A DNA stretch of 64,000 nucleotides from Caldatribacterium sp051549785 (GCF_051549785.1 NZ_CP189974.1:372001-436000); one strand, 5' to 3'. Positions 16,866 through 24,524 are shown, counted from the first letter of the stretch. Made by a program: numbers and translations. Notes: generated from the letters alone by a model not told the origin.

Positions 16866-17727
16866 TGGAGGCAAAGATGCGCAGGGCTTCAGTCACCCGC
16901 GGACCAGGACGGGAGACGATGTCGCTGTCGACCACAAACACCCGGCCTTGCCGTACCGCCTGGAGGACTCTGAGCCGCGTATCGGAGACGATGAAGTTGT
17001 AAGGGAGGTTTTCTCCGTGGGTGCTCACCACGGTGATGATATCGGGATTCCGGCGGAGGAGCTCTTCAAGGTCGAGGGTCACGTACCCTGAGAGGTCCTC
17101 CACGACGTTTTCCCCTCCAGCGAGGGTAATGAACTCATGGATGAAGGTGTCCTTCCCCGCCGTCCAGAGAGGGTCGTGCCAGATGACGTGGAACACCCGG
17201 GGTTTTTCTTCCTCCGGAAGACCGGAAACCCTGGCCTGAATTTCCTGGACGTTCTCCTCCATGGCTTGAGCCAGAGCCTCTCCTTCCTTTTCCTTCCCAA
17301 GGAGGAGGGCAACCTTCCGGATGCCTTCGATGACCTGGGAAATAGACTTTGGGTCAAGGACAAACACCGGGTACCCGAGTTTGGTCAAACGATCGACGAC
17401 CTCAGGAGGCGTCAGGGACCCGGCAAGTACAAGGTCCGGTTCAAGGCGAACGATCGCCTCAAGGTCGACTTCGGTAATGCTTCCAACCTTTTCCTTTTTT
17501 TTCGCCTCCTCAGGGTAATCACAGTACGTCGTGACCCCCACAAGGCTTCCCTCTGCCCCCAGGGCAAAGACGATTTCAGTATTTGCCGGAGTGAGGGAGA
17601 CGACGCGCGATGCAGGGCAAGACAGAGTGACCGTTCTCCCGGTATCGTCGGTGACCTCAAGCCCAAAGGCCGAAGGAAGTAGAAGGAAAAAGCAGAGAAC
17701 AGAAAACGGCAAAATTCTTCGCCTCAT
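16819..17727 (-). CDS. btuF: Periplasmic cobalamin/corrinoid-binding protein (BtuF-like)
   Basis: The 302-residue product has a signal peptide (MRRRILPFSVLCFFLLLPSAFG) and a class III helical-backbone binding-protein fold. Typical segments are RVVSLTPANTEIVFALGAEG, VGVTTYCDYP, and LVLAGSLTPPEVVDRLTKLGYPV. It delivers ligand to BtuCD. The start ATG at 17727 follows AAGGAGG by 8 bases. The preceding cobalamin riboswitch strongly indicates a corrinoid ligand. The gene is separated from btuCD by one opposite-strand gene. Confidence 0.92.
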   Translation of the reverse strand: MRRRILPFSVLCFFLLLPSAFGLEVTDDTGRTVTLSCPASRVVSLTPANTEIVFALGAEGSLVGVTTYCDYPEEAKKKEKVGSITEVDLEAIVRLEPDLVLAGSLTPPEVVDRLTKLGYPVFVLDPKSISQVIEGIRKVALLLGKEKEGEALAQAMEENVQEIQARVSGLPEEEKPRVFHVIWHDPLWTAGKDTFIHEFITLAGGENVVEDLSGYVTLDLEELLRRNPDIITVVSTHGENLPYNFIVSDTRLRVLQAVRQGRVFVVDSDIVSRPGPRVTEALRIFASIIHPEIFGPYQSSKE

Positions 17728-17847
17728 CGCCCATGCCTCCTTGAGAGTTCGCGAAGGAGGAGGGGGAGAGGGAGGGCAATGCTCCACGCCTGGGGCGGAG
17801 TCCAGGACACTTCCCCACCTCCTCTTTCCGCGAAGAGCGGTTGGGAT

Positions 17848-18008
17848 ACGCTTCAGGCAGGTCTCCTGGCTTCCGGATCATCGCTTGAAGTGCGCCTTCC
17901 CAGGTCTCCCCAGTGGCACATGCACCCTGCTCCCCGGTCACAGTGGCGGGACCGCGCCGGATTCCCACCGGCTTCCCTATTGAGGACCACGTCCACCTGA
18001 AACGAACC
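17848..18008 (-). ncRNA. Cobalamin (B12) riboswitch upstream of btuF
   Basis: On the minus strand the conserved core reads GGGAAGCCGGTGGGAATCC, then CGGTCCCGCCACTGTGACCG, then GCCACTG further on, and ends in the B12 box AGCCAGGAGACCTGCC (17856-17871). This is the classic class I architecture. About 120 bases separate it from the btuF ATG and should hold the expression platform. Binding of adenosylcobalamin normally represses the importer. Confidence 0.96.
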
Positions 18009-18014
18009 ACTATA

Positions 18015-18039
18015 AGTATACCACACTCTGTGGTACAAT
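18015..18039. promoter_or_regulatory. Divergent promoter with central palindrome (riboswitch-btuF / 18070 gene)
   Basis: A minus-strand TATACT (18015-18020) faces btuF and a plus-strand TACAAT (18034-18039) faces the 18070 gene. Between and overlapping them is the perfect 7-bp-arm palindrome TACCACA-CTC-TGTGGTA (18019-18035), placed where a repressor would block both promoters. Confidence 0.6.
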
Positions 18040-18069
18040 GGGCACTACACTCAGAAAGAAGGCAATGCG

Positions 18070-18495
18070 ATGCTTTGCGAGGACATCGAAAAACTTGCTC
18101 AGGACCTCTCGGGGAAACTCGAGGGAAAGCGAGGCATTCTCACCCTCACCGTCACCGTTACCGAACGGAAGGGGTTTTTGCGGAAAGACCGTCTTGAGTA
18201 CGTTGCCTGCTTCCGCATCGATGACAGTGCCAAAGTGCTCCACTTCTCCGAAATGCTGAAAGAACGGGGTTCAGGAATTGCCTCCGGCAAGGACGTCCAG
18301 GGCTTTGGCGTCACAAAGGAGGTCACACGGGTCACTCCCGGCCCAAGAAGCGGTACCATTGAGGAGCAATCGAATCTCTTCGGGGCAAAGTATGAGTACC
18401 GATTTGACTATGGGGCAATCCGAAAGGCTTTCGCAGATATCGCAGAAAGGCACGGCTTTAGGTTTGAGTACCACACTGGCTTTGGTAGCGTTTGA
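18070..18495 (+). CDS. Conserved-looking 141-residue protein of unknown function
   Basis: The product starts MLCEDIEKLAQDLSGKLEG and has no signal peptide, membrane segment or motif I know. It alternates strands and helices (ILTLTVTVTERKGFL; FRIDDSAKVLHFSEML; YGAIRKAFADIAERHGFRFEY), as a small alpha/beta domain would. A weak AGAAGG site precedes the ATG and a TACAAT -10 box lies about 30 bases upstream. It is divergent from the B12-controlled btuF and directly precedes tRNA-Val. The palindromic 9-mer TACCACACT occurs at both ends of the gene. Confidence 0.6.
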   Translation: MLCEDIEKLAQDLSGKLEGKRGILTLTVTVTERKGFLRKDRLEYVACFRIDDSAKVLHFSEMLKERGSGIASGKDVQGFGVTKEVTRVTPGPRSGTIEEQSNLFGAKYEYRFDYGAIRKAFADIAERHGFRFEYHTGFGSV

Positions 18496-18503
18496 GTGTG
18501 GTA
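18469..18503. repeat. Inverted repeat TACCACACT / AGTGTGGTA at the end of the 18070 gene
   Basis: Perfect 9-bp arms (18469-18477 and 18495-18503) are separated by 17 bases and span the stop codon. The right arm overlaps the TATAAT (18502-18507) in front of tRNA-Val. The left arm 9-mer is also present in the palindrome at 18019-18027. Confidence 0.7.
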
Positions 18504-18517
18504 TAATGAGAAACGGT

Positions 18518-18592
18518 GGGCGAATAGCTCAGGGGGAGAGCACTTGCCTTACAAGCAAGGGGTCAGAGGTTCGAATCCTCTTTCGCCCACCA
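18518..18592 (+). tRNA. tRNA-Val (anticodon TAC), CCA encoded
   Basis: The cloverleaf is complete: acceptor GGGCGAA with TTCGCCC, D arm GCTC/GAGC, anticodon stem CTTGC/GCAAG around loop CTTACAA (anticodon TAC), T arm AGAGG-TTCGAAT-CCTCT, discriminator A and CCA. TATAAT lies 11 bases upstream. Its 3' half is duplicated at 19551-19600. Confidence 0.97.
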
Positions 18593-18595
18593 GAT
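18546..18595 (+). repeat. attL-like 50-bp repeat (3' half of tRNA-Val)
   Basis: From the anticodon stem to just past the CCA end, 47 of 50 bases match 19551-19600. All three differences are transitions. This is the usual attachment-site configuration for tRNA-targeting integrases, here within the intact tRNA gene. Confidence 0.8.
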
Positions 18596-18888
18596 AGGTA
18601 AAGCTCCGGAAGAAGCTCGTTCCCGCTTCTGGAACATTTGCTCACTTTCCCTGGTTTTTAGCAAGTCAAGCGAACAAGGTGAAAGCCAGAAAGGAAACCC
18701 TCTTCAGCCTCTACCTCGAAGATTTCTTCTTCCGGTGTCCTGCGACCGAAGAACACAATCCCCGGGTTTTTTATCCTCTGGGCCGGGATTCTGGTATACT
18801 CTCTCCTGGGAGGGTTGTCTTTCCCCGGTTTCCAGAAAAGGCCCTAGACTGGTGGAGCAATCCAGAGAAACTCCCGGGAGGCCTGAGC

Positions 18889-19179
18889 ATGACGCTTGAG
18901 GAGTTACTGAAGGCAAAACGCGAGGAGATCCTCCGTGTATGCGCGAGATACGGTGCTCATAACGTGCGCGTTTTCGGCTCGGTGGCTCGCGGTGAGGCTA
19001 CCGAAGAAAGCGACATCGACCTCATTGTTGATTTCGAACCAGGTCGGAGCCTCCTCGACCACGCCGGGCTGTGGCTGGAACTCCAGGAGCTTCTGGGAGT
19101 TAGGGTGGACGTGGTGAGTAGCCGTGGCCTCAAGGCCCGCATCCGCAAGCGAGTGTTGCAGGAGGCCGTTCCCCTGTGA
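18889..19179 (+). CDS. mntA: MntA-type minimal nucleotidyltransferase antitoxin
   Basis: The 96-residue protein has the pol-beta-type active site GSVARGEATEESDIDLIVDF, with both catalytic aspartates (SDID). In MntA/HepT modules the antitoxin adds AMP units to a Tyr of HepT and silences it. The ATG at 18889 follows GGGAGGCCTGAGC, and a longer open frame upstream has no family support. The stop overlaps the hepT start by 4 bp. It lies inside the tRNA-Val islet. Confidence 0.9.
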   Translation: MTLEELLKAKREEILRVCARYGAHNVRVFGSVARGEATEESDIDLIVDFEPGRSLLDHAGLWLELQELLGVRVDVVSSRGLKARIRKRVLQEAVPL

Positions 19180-19529
19180 GGAGCGCAAGGGAGCTCCTGC
19201 AGGACATTCTGGATGCCATTGCCAGAATCGAGCGCTACGCAGCTTGCGGGCAAGAGACGTTTGAGCAGAACGAACTGGTTCAGGTCTGGGTTCTGTATCA
19301 CATCCAACTCATCGGAGAGGCAGCCGCACAACTCGGCAAAGCCTTTCACGAAGCCTACCCCGAGGTACCCTGGCCACAGATTGTCGCTATGCGAAACTTG
19401 CTCGTCCACAGATACTTTGGGGTGGACCTGGAGGAGGTCTGGAAAACGGTAGAAAAGGACCTCCCCGACCTTAAACGGAAGATCGAGACGCTTGTGAAGA
19501 AGCTGGAGAAGCCAGGGCGTGGGGAGTAA
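19176..19529 (+). CDS. hepT: HepT-type HEPN ribonuclease toxin
   Basis: The 117-residue all-alpha protein has the HEPN RX4H motif with following Tyr (RNLLVHRYFGVD), the nuclease and AMPylation site of HepT toxins. It should cleave RNA or tRNA when not modified by MntA. It starts with GTG at 19176 inside the mntA stop, giving coupled translation. Both motifs of the pair are intact, so the module is probably functional. Confidence 0.9.
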   Translation: MRSARELLQDILDAIARIERYAACGQETFEQNELVQVWVLYHIQLIGEAAAQLGKAFHEAYPEVPWPQIVAMRNLLVHRYFGVDLEEVWKTVEKDLPDLKRKIETLVKKLEKPGRGE

Positions 19530-19550
19530 GTTGTGTCTTTAGGGTTCCCC

Positions 19551-19600
19551 GCCTTACAAGCAAGGAGTCAGAGGCTCGAATCCTCTTTCGCCCACTAGAT
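19551..19600 (+). repeat. attR-like 50-bp copy of tRNA-Val 3' half
   Basis: The sequence matches 18546-18595 at 47 of 50 positions but lacks the 5' half of a tRNA, so it is not a tRNA gene. It marks the distal end of the MntA/HepT islet. Confidence 0.85.
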
Positions 19601-19937
19601 GTTTCAAGGCTTTTGACCACCCGTTCACCCCTCAAAAGCGTGTTGGGACAGCAACGGAAAGTCAAGCCTATCAATCTTGTTTGGCATTGCCCAAAGGGCT
19701 GTGGGGCTCTTTGCACCGCTTCCTACTGCAAGGGTCATTCTTCACAGCTACCACAAAGGGTAAGGTAGTAGGACAGTCTCTCCCCGACACTCCCAAGTTC
19801 ACAGGGTAGTAAAAAACTTTGCCTTTGTGAGGACCGAGGGCCCGAGCAATCTGGGCCAATTAAAGATAAAAACCCGCCATTCCAAGCTTCTGGTGAGGTA
19901 CACTACCCACAAATAGAGTTCTCAGGGAGGCCTCACC
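19601..19937. other. Gene-free stretch after the islet
   Basis: I see no credible coding region here. A short fragment near 19825-19860 (GAGGGCCCGAGCAATCTGG) resembles the interspersed repeat family found at 29.7-31 kb. The rest looks like decayed DNA. Confidence 0.5.
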
Positions 19938-20433
19938 ATGCAGGACGTCATCAAGCTCATCAAATCCCGAAGGAGTATCAGGAAGCACAGGGACCAGGAG
20001 GCTCCCCGGGAAATCCTCGAGGACCCTGTGGACTGTGGAAGGCTGGCTCCCTTAGGGTACAACAGGCAACCCTGGGTTTTTGTGGTGGTCAACGAAAAAG
20101 AACTCAAACAGTAACTTGCCGAACTCTGCCAGTGGGGGAGATTCCTACAGGAGGCAGGAGTAGCCATGCCGTTTTCTGTGAAGAAGAAGCAAAAACGGCT
20201 TGAGAGGGTGCCTGTGGGAAGCGAAAAAACACCATCACCGCCACTTTAGCCTATGGCCCTGGGATCTCTGGGTCAACTCGTACCAAAAGGCGCACTCAAA
20301 GGCGGTGGAACTGCTGGTTCACTGCTTGGAGTACCTCGGGCCTGCAGTCATCCTTGCCGTGGGGTATCCGGAAGCAATCCCGCCGGCACCGAAGAAAGAC
20401 CTCGCAGAGGCTATGCGCTGGCAGACCTTCTGA
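19938..20433 (+). pseudogene. Nitroreductase-family pseudogene
   Basis: The reading starts well, with an RBS (GGGAGG) and MQDVIKLIKSRRSIRKHRDQ, the FMN-binding N-terminus of nitroreductases. Codon 59 is a TAA (20112-20114) where a Lys or similar codon is expected. After LAELCQWGRF the sense frame changes (AVFCEEEAKTA) and changes again, ending WVNSYQKAHSKAVELL...YPEAIPPAPKKD, the normal C-terminus. At least one nonsense change and two frameshifts or deletions show that it is dead. Confidence 0.88.
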
Positions 20434-20438
20434 GATGC

Positions 20439-20906
20439 TTACGGGAGCTGGCGAATGAGGTTGCCCTGGGCATCGTAGAAACCGATGACTGGTTCTCCTT
20501 CGGCCAGGGCCATCCCCATGCGCAGGGAGCCTCCAGGGTCCCCAAAGGCAATACCGGCAATGTCCTCCACCAGGGCGATGCCCATTCTGGGAACTCCGTG
20601 AGTGTCGCAGAGGGCAATGCCGGCCACGTCTTTTGTCAGGACCATGGCCATACGCATGCTCCCATCAGGACCAAGGAACGCAAAGACCGGACCCTCGGGA
20701 GCCGACGACAGGGTTACCCGGGCATTCCCCAGGGAATCAACCAGGACAAACCTCTCCGCCACGATTTCCCTGTTCCACCGCACAAATCCAAGGAAACCCA
20801 GGGCAAACACGCCAAGGAACATGAAAAGAAGGACAACCCGAAGCCGAAAGTTCTCCTCTTCCAGTCTCTTCATGCGCCTTGAAAGACTCTGAAGGTCTTC
20901 GCCCAT
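20439..20906 (-). CDS. Membrane-anchored protein with four 22-residue repeats
   Basis: The 155-residue protein has a coiled-coil N-terminus (LQSLSRRMKRLEEENFRL), one transmembrane helix (about 23-44) and an outside domain made of about four 22-residue repeats. Examples are LGPDGSMRMAMVLTKDVAGI, CDTHGVPRMGIALVEDIAGI and GDPGGSLRMGMALAEGEPVI. The pattern DxxGxxRMxMxL suggests a short beta-solenoid. Function is unknown. It sits between two pseudogenes but is itself intact. Confidence 0.7.
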   Translation of the reverse strand: MGEDLQSLSRRMKRLEEENFRLRVVLLFMFLGVFALGFLGFVRWNREIVAERFVLVDSLGNARVTLSSAPEGPVFAFLGPDGSMRMAMVLTKDVAGIALCDTHGVPRMGIALVEDIAGIAFGDPGGSLRMGMALAEGEPVIGFYDAQGNLIRQLP

Positions 20907-21200
20907 TTCCCCCCCTCCCTTTCTTCCTATTATGCCACTTCCTCCTTCCTTCTGTCATGCTGACCCACTGCGGAACTCCAGAGAAAGAAGGCCGTTTTCG
21001 ACCACCGTCTTTTTTGCTACTCTGAGCCAGGGGGCAGCGAGGTGCTCCAGAAGGAGTCCGGGATGGCTCCGGAAAGCGAAACGACAGGCTCGCAGCGACA
21101 GAACGGGATTCATCGCGAGGGCCGAAGCACTTCCCTGTCCTTGAGGGGAAAAATCGCCTTGCAAGATAGGGGGTCAACGGGAATCTGGTACAATAAAGCC
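20907..21200. other. Intergenic region with degenerate repeat and a promoter
   Basis: No coding region is convincing. Positions about 21060-21150 contain a degraded copy of the interspersed repeat (GGCTCGCAGCGACAG, CGCGAGGGCCGAAGCA). A TACAAT at 21189-21194 is only 6 bases before the ATG of the HEPN gene, so that transcript would be nearly leaderless. Confidence 0.45.
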
Positions 21201-21589
21201 ATGAGGAGGATTACCCTCAAGTGGCTCAAACAGGCTGAAGCTGACCTCCGGGCAGCCTGGGATAGCTACAGGGCCCGGCACTATGGGTGGAGCTACTTTC
21301 AGGCGCAGCAAAGCGAAAAGAAGGCACTTAAAGCCTACCTTTACGAAAAGGGGTACACCTCCGTAATGACGCACCTCGCAAAGGGCTCGTTCGAGAGTGT
21401 CTGAAGTTCAACGAGGCATTCCAGGCTATCGCCCGGGACGCAAAGCGCCTCGATACGTTCTATATTCCCACAAGGTATCCAAATGGCCTTTCTGGGGAAC
21501 TCGCCCCAAGCGAATTCTATGAGGAGGAGGATGCGAGGAAGTGCCTAAGCTCTGTCGAGTCGATCCTGCAGACTGTGAAAAGCTTATAA
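21201..21589 (+). pseudogene. HEPN-domain protein, frameshifted
   Basis: The first 67 codons read as a HEPN-domain protein (WLKQAEADLRAAWDSYRARH, FQAQQSEKKALKAYLYEKGY). After THLAKG the frame shifts by loss of one base near 21384. The rest of the domain continues in another frame (LVRECLKFNEAFQAIARDAK ... LDTFYIPTRYPNG ... LQTVKSL) to the stop at 21587-21589. It overlaps the following MNT gene, as in HEPN/MNT toxin-antitoxin operons. Confidence 0.8.
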
Positions 21590-21858
21590 AGGCCTTTGCG
21601 GCACAGCTCAGGTCCCTCCTCCCCATAGCGAAGATCTCCCTCTATGGCTCCTTTGCCCAGGGGGAAATCCACGAAGGAAGCGACATCGTTACCGTCGGCG
21701 ACTTTCGGGAGCGGTTCTTCGAACGCATTGGGCGTATCCTCGAGCTCACGAACCTCCCGGTAGAGCCCCTGGTCTATACTCCCGAAGAGTTCAAGGCCAT
21801 GAAGGCCTTGAAGAATCCCTTCATCGAAGGAGTTCTGAGAGCAGGGATAGAGCTTTGA
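21541..21858 (+). pseudogene. MNT nucleotidyltransferase partner, degenerate active site
   Basis: This 105-residue frame is open from GTG (after GAGGAGGAGGATGCGAGGAA) and has the MNT motif GSFAQGEIHEGSDI. It continues VTVGDF, whereas intact members have a second Asp (SDID) plus a strand here. About two codons including the catalytic Asp appear to be lost. With the frameshifted HEPN gene upstream, the pair is almost surely inactive. Confidence 0.7.
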
Positions 21859-22005
21859 CCAAAGTTCGCCGGAAGCTTCCTGAGGGCGAAATCCGTAGGA
21901 TTTCGAAAGTCCCCGATGTGCCAAAGCGAGATTCTCTGCCGCTTCGCGGCCTGGGAGAGACGGGTTGCTCCATCGCGCGGCCAGGGTAAAACCGCAAGGA
22001 GACTG

Positions 22006-22365
22006 TTACCCTTCTCGCTCTATAAACCGGGAAGATGCCGGGCCTCCCAGGCTTTCGCGGAAAGCCCTCATGGCCTGGACGGTTTTCTGTCCCTCTTTGA
22101 GAGAGGCGAGTTCCCTTTTCAGGAGTTCCTCAACCCAGTGGCGGACTTCTTCGTCCTTTTTCACAATTTCCTGAAGCAGGGCAAGAGCCTGGGAACGGTC
22201 AGTATCTCCGAGCTCCTGGAGTAGTGGACCGAGGGCATCGATGAGGTGCTGGCGAGCGGTGAGATATTCCGGAAGATGGTCGAGACTCCCCGCAAGAACC
22301 TCGCCATGCATTGCCAGGGTGACCTTGAGGAGCTCCTCGAGGAGCTCAAGAGGTTCTCTGCCCAT
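22006..22365 (-). CDS. FliT/FlgN-like flagellar export chaperone
   Basis: The 119-residue all-alpha protein (MGREPLELLEELLKVTLAMH...) is the right size and type for the chaperone gene that often follows fliS. FliT-type chaperones bind FliD, while FlgN binds hook-associated proteins. Sequence motifs are weak, so the assignment rests on size, helical heptads and position. The ATG at 22365 lies within the end of fliS (20-bp overlap). Confidence 0.6.
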   Translation of the reverse strand: MGREPLELLEELLKVTLAMHGEVLAGSLDHLPEYLTARQHLIDALGPLLQELGDTDRSQALALLQEIVKKDEEVRHWVEELLKRELASLKEGQKTVQAMRAFRESLGGPASSRFIEREG

Positions 22366-22741
22366 AGGCCTCAAGTTCCTTCCAGGCGTCGCGCAGTCCG
22401 GAGAGAATGCGGATGACCCCGGGGAGCACCTCATCGTAGTTTTCCCCGTTCATCCGGGCGCATTCCCGAAGGACGAACCGGTACAGGGCGAAGAGGTTCT
22501 CCGCAATTTCTCCTCCGTCTTCGAAGTTGAGGCTGCCGAGAAGCTCAAGGACGATTTTCTCTGCTTTCCCGATGTGCATCCGGGCTAAAACCCGGTCCCC
22601 TTCGGCGAAAGCCCGTTCGGCAAGCTTCAGGAACCTGATCGCTCCATCGTACAGGAGAACCACAAGCCTCACCGGTGAAGCAGTGTTCACGGTGTTCTCT
22701 TCGTAAAACCTCCGGGCCATGGTCGCGTTGTAAGTACCCAT
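22346..22741 (-). CDS. fliS: Flagellin export chaperone FliS
   Basis: The 131-residue protein shows the FliS pattern: an N-terminal tyrosine segment (MGTYNATMARRFYEENTVNT), SPVRLVVLLYDGAIRFL, and a four-helix bundle. FliS binds the flagellin C-terminus and keeps it unfolded for export. It lies 5 bp after fliD with GGAGGAGCTGAGGACA before the ATG. Confidence 0.93.
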   Translation of the reverse strand: MGTYNATMARRFYEENTVNTASPVRLVVLLYDGAIRFLKLAERAFAEGDRVLARMHIGKAEKIVLELLGSLNFEDGGEIAENLFALYRFVLRECARMNGENYDEVLPGVIRILSGLRDAWKELEAYGQRTS

Positions 22742-22746
22742 TGTCC

Positions 22747-24099
22747 TCAGCTCCTCCCCGCGAGTTTATTGAGGTTGGCAATCTGCTGGGTGAGCCAGTT
22801 ACTTTGCGTCTGCATAGCGCCAAGGAAACTCTCCAGAGCCGCAAACTGTTTCAGCCACCGTTCCTTCTGCGCCTCAAGGCGCTCCTCCATGAGAGCAATG
22901 CGTTCATCGAGGTCTTTGATGACCCGCTCATAAAACTTCTCAGTGCTCCGCATAACCCCTCCGTAAGGGTCGGTCACAAAGCGGAGGTACTCCTTGAGCG
23001 ATGCCGCCACACCCCCCTCTCCTGCAAAGAGCTCCCGCACCGCCTCGAGGTTGCTCTCAAGGGCCTGTGCGAGTTTCCCCTCATCAACAAGGAGGTTGCC
23101 ATAACGGTCCAGAGTCATGCCCAGGTCCATGACGCTCTGGTAGACCCCTGAAGCAACCCGTCCGGTGAGGCGGCGCACAAGTTCTGCCGCCACTCGGGTA
23201 AGGGTCGTTTCCCCAAGGAGGGCCCCGGCGGTCTTCGTCTCAGAGTCGTAAGAGGTGTTGTCCCTCACAAACTGCAGGAAGTCCTTGAGGGCGCCGGTGA
23301 AGTCCAGAATGGCCTTTTTCACCGCTTCAAGGTCCCGGGAAACGGTCACGGTGACGTTTCCGGCCTTTTGAATGGTAAGGGTTATCCCGGGAATGAAGTC
23401 GGTGATAATATTTGAGGGCCCCTCGTACACTACGGGGTTTGTCCCGCCAAGAAGCACCCGGGCATTCTGGGCTGCCTGAACCTCGGTCCAGCCCGGGATT
23501 TCTGCCTCCCCTCCCGAGAGGGCCACGCTGATAGTCATGGCGTTCTCAAGCCCTGTTTTCTCACTCACCAAAAAAAGCCGGAAACCCTCCTGCGTCTTCA
23601 CGATGGTGGCCCGGACCCCGGCTTTCGCCCGGTTGATGGCGTCCCGGATCCCCGAGAGGGTGTTGTTGGAGGCATCGATAGCGATTTCCGTGACTTTCCC
23701 TCCCACCGTAATGGCGATGGTTCCCTCCCCAAAGCGGGTGGTGTCGGTATCGGTATAGGCCAGGGAGGTGGCCAGCTGGTGGGCGGTGGCCACCTGTTCA
23801 ACGGTGAGGACATAGGTCCCTTCCTGAGCACCGCTTCTTAGGGCCACCGAGAGGGCATCACCTGTGGTCGTGGCTTTTTTGGCTAGGAAGGTAGAAGAAA
23901 GGGAAAGGCTCAGAGCGCTACTTTGTAGCGCCAGGAGCTTGGTGTTTGCCGTCTGCCAGAGGGTGAGCCTGGTGGTATAGGTTTGTTTTTTCTCCTCAAG
24001 CCGGGTGATGGGAGCTCGCTCAGCTTCAGCGAGCTTCTCGATGATTTCTGATGTCTTGAGCCCCGAAATGAGCCCGTCGATACTCAGCGTTCCGGCCAT
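22747..24099 (-). CDS. fliD: Flagellar filament cap protein FliD
   Basis: The 450-residue protein has the FliD N-terminal domain (LSIDGLISGLKTSEIIEKLA, EAERAPITRLEEKK), a central region with flagellin-hook-like motifs and the FliD C-terminal domain ending in a coiled coil (LEAQKERWLKQFAALESFLG) and NWLTQQIANLNKL. It caps the growing filament and helps flagellin fold. GGAGGGAGAAC precedes the ATG. Confidence 0.94.
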   Translation of the reverse strand: MAGTLSIDGLISGLKTSEIIEKLAEAERAPITRLEEKKQTYTTRLTLWQTANTKLLALQSSALSLSLSSTFLAKKATTTGDALSVALRSGAQEGTYVLTVEQVATAHQLATSLAYTDTDTTRFGEGTIAITVGGKVTEIAIDASNNTLSGIRDAINRAKAGVRATIVKTQEGFRLFLVSEKTGLENAMTISVALSGGEAEIPGWTEVQAAQNARVLLGGTNPVVYEGPSNIITDFIPGITLTIQKAGNVTVTVSRDLEAVKKAILDFTGALKDFLQFVRDNTSYDSETKTAGALLGETTLTRVAAELVRRLTGRVASGVYQSVMDLGMTLDRYGNLLVDEGKLAQALESNLEAVRELFAGEGGVAASLKEYLRFVTDPYGGVMRSTEKFYERVIKDLDERIALMEERLEAQKERWLKQFAALESFLGAMQTQSNWLTQQIANLNKLAGRS

Positions 24100-24110
24100 G
24101 TTCTCCCTCC

Positions 24111-24464
24111 TCAGACGACCTCATCCACAAGGATTCCCGCAAGCTCCTGGAGCTTGGCAATCATATCGAGGAACTTCTCCGGAGGAATCTCCCGAATGAC
24201 CTCGCCCGTTTCCCGGTTCACGATACGGGCGATAAGCTCCCCGGTGGGCCGGTGGACGGTGAAATGGAGCTCGAGACTGAAGACCTCAAAGAGGCTTTTC
24301 AAAACCTTCCCAAACTCCTCAACTTTCTCGGGGTCAAGAGGCGCCGACGCTCGCAGTGCCGCTTCCTTTCCCCCTTCCTGAGGCTTTGCCGCCTCTTCCT
24401 CCCGCTGAAGCGCAGGGGAAGAGAGGAGAAGCCGGTTCTCCATTTTCTGTCCTTCAACCCTCAT
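24111..24464 (-). CDS. flaG: FlaG-family flagellar protein
   Basis: The 117-residue product has a disordered N-terminus and a C-terminal FlaG domain (LHFTVHRPTGELIARIVNRE, TGEVIREIPPEKFLDMIAKL). FlaG proteins affect filament length in some bacteria. An ATG at 24464 is preferred; a GTG three codons upstream is possible. It sits between the flagellin terminator and fliD. Confidence 0.88.
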   Translation of the reverse strand: MRVEGQKMENRLLLSSPALQREEEAAKPQEGGKEAALRASAPLDPEKVEEFGKVLKSLFEVFSLELHFTVHRPTGELIARIVNRETGEVIREIPPEKFLDMIAKLQELAGILVDEVV

Positions 24465-24492
24465 CGCTGCCACCCCTACCCTTCAAACAAAG

Positions 24493-24524
24493 AAAGAGGG
24501 AAGGGCACGTGCCCTTCCCTCTTT
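24493..24524 (-). terminator. Terminator after flagellin, 32-bp perfect palindrome
   Basis: The two 16-base arms (AAAGAGGGAAGGGCAC and its exact complement) meet with no loop base, centred on CACGTG. On the minus strand the stem is followed by CTTTGTTTG. It lies 10 bases after the flagellin stop codon. Confidence 0.85.

Larger units (their letters stand above)
18546..19600. mobile_element. Small genomic islet at tRNA-Val carrying MntA/HepT
   Basis: The segment is bounded by the tRNA 3' half and its imperfect copy 1,005 bp downstream, and contains only the mntA and hepT genes. No integrase is present, so it is either a remnant of a larger element or a passenger cassette moved by an integrase encoded elsewhere. 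The repeat divergence suggests an old insertion. Confidence 0.6.

Noticed and set aside
19551..19600. A second tRNA-Val gene
   Set aside because: Only the 3' half is present; the acceptor 5' strand and D arm are missing, so it is an attachment-site copy.
19671..19859. Minus-strand open frame of 62 codons
   Set aside because: It covers a repeat fragment, has no ribosome binding site and encodes nothing recognisable.
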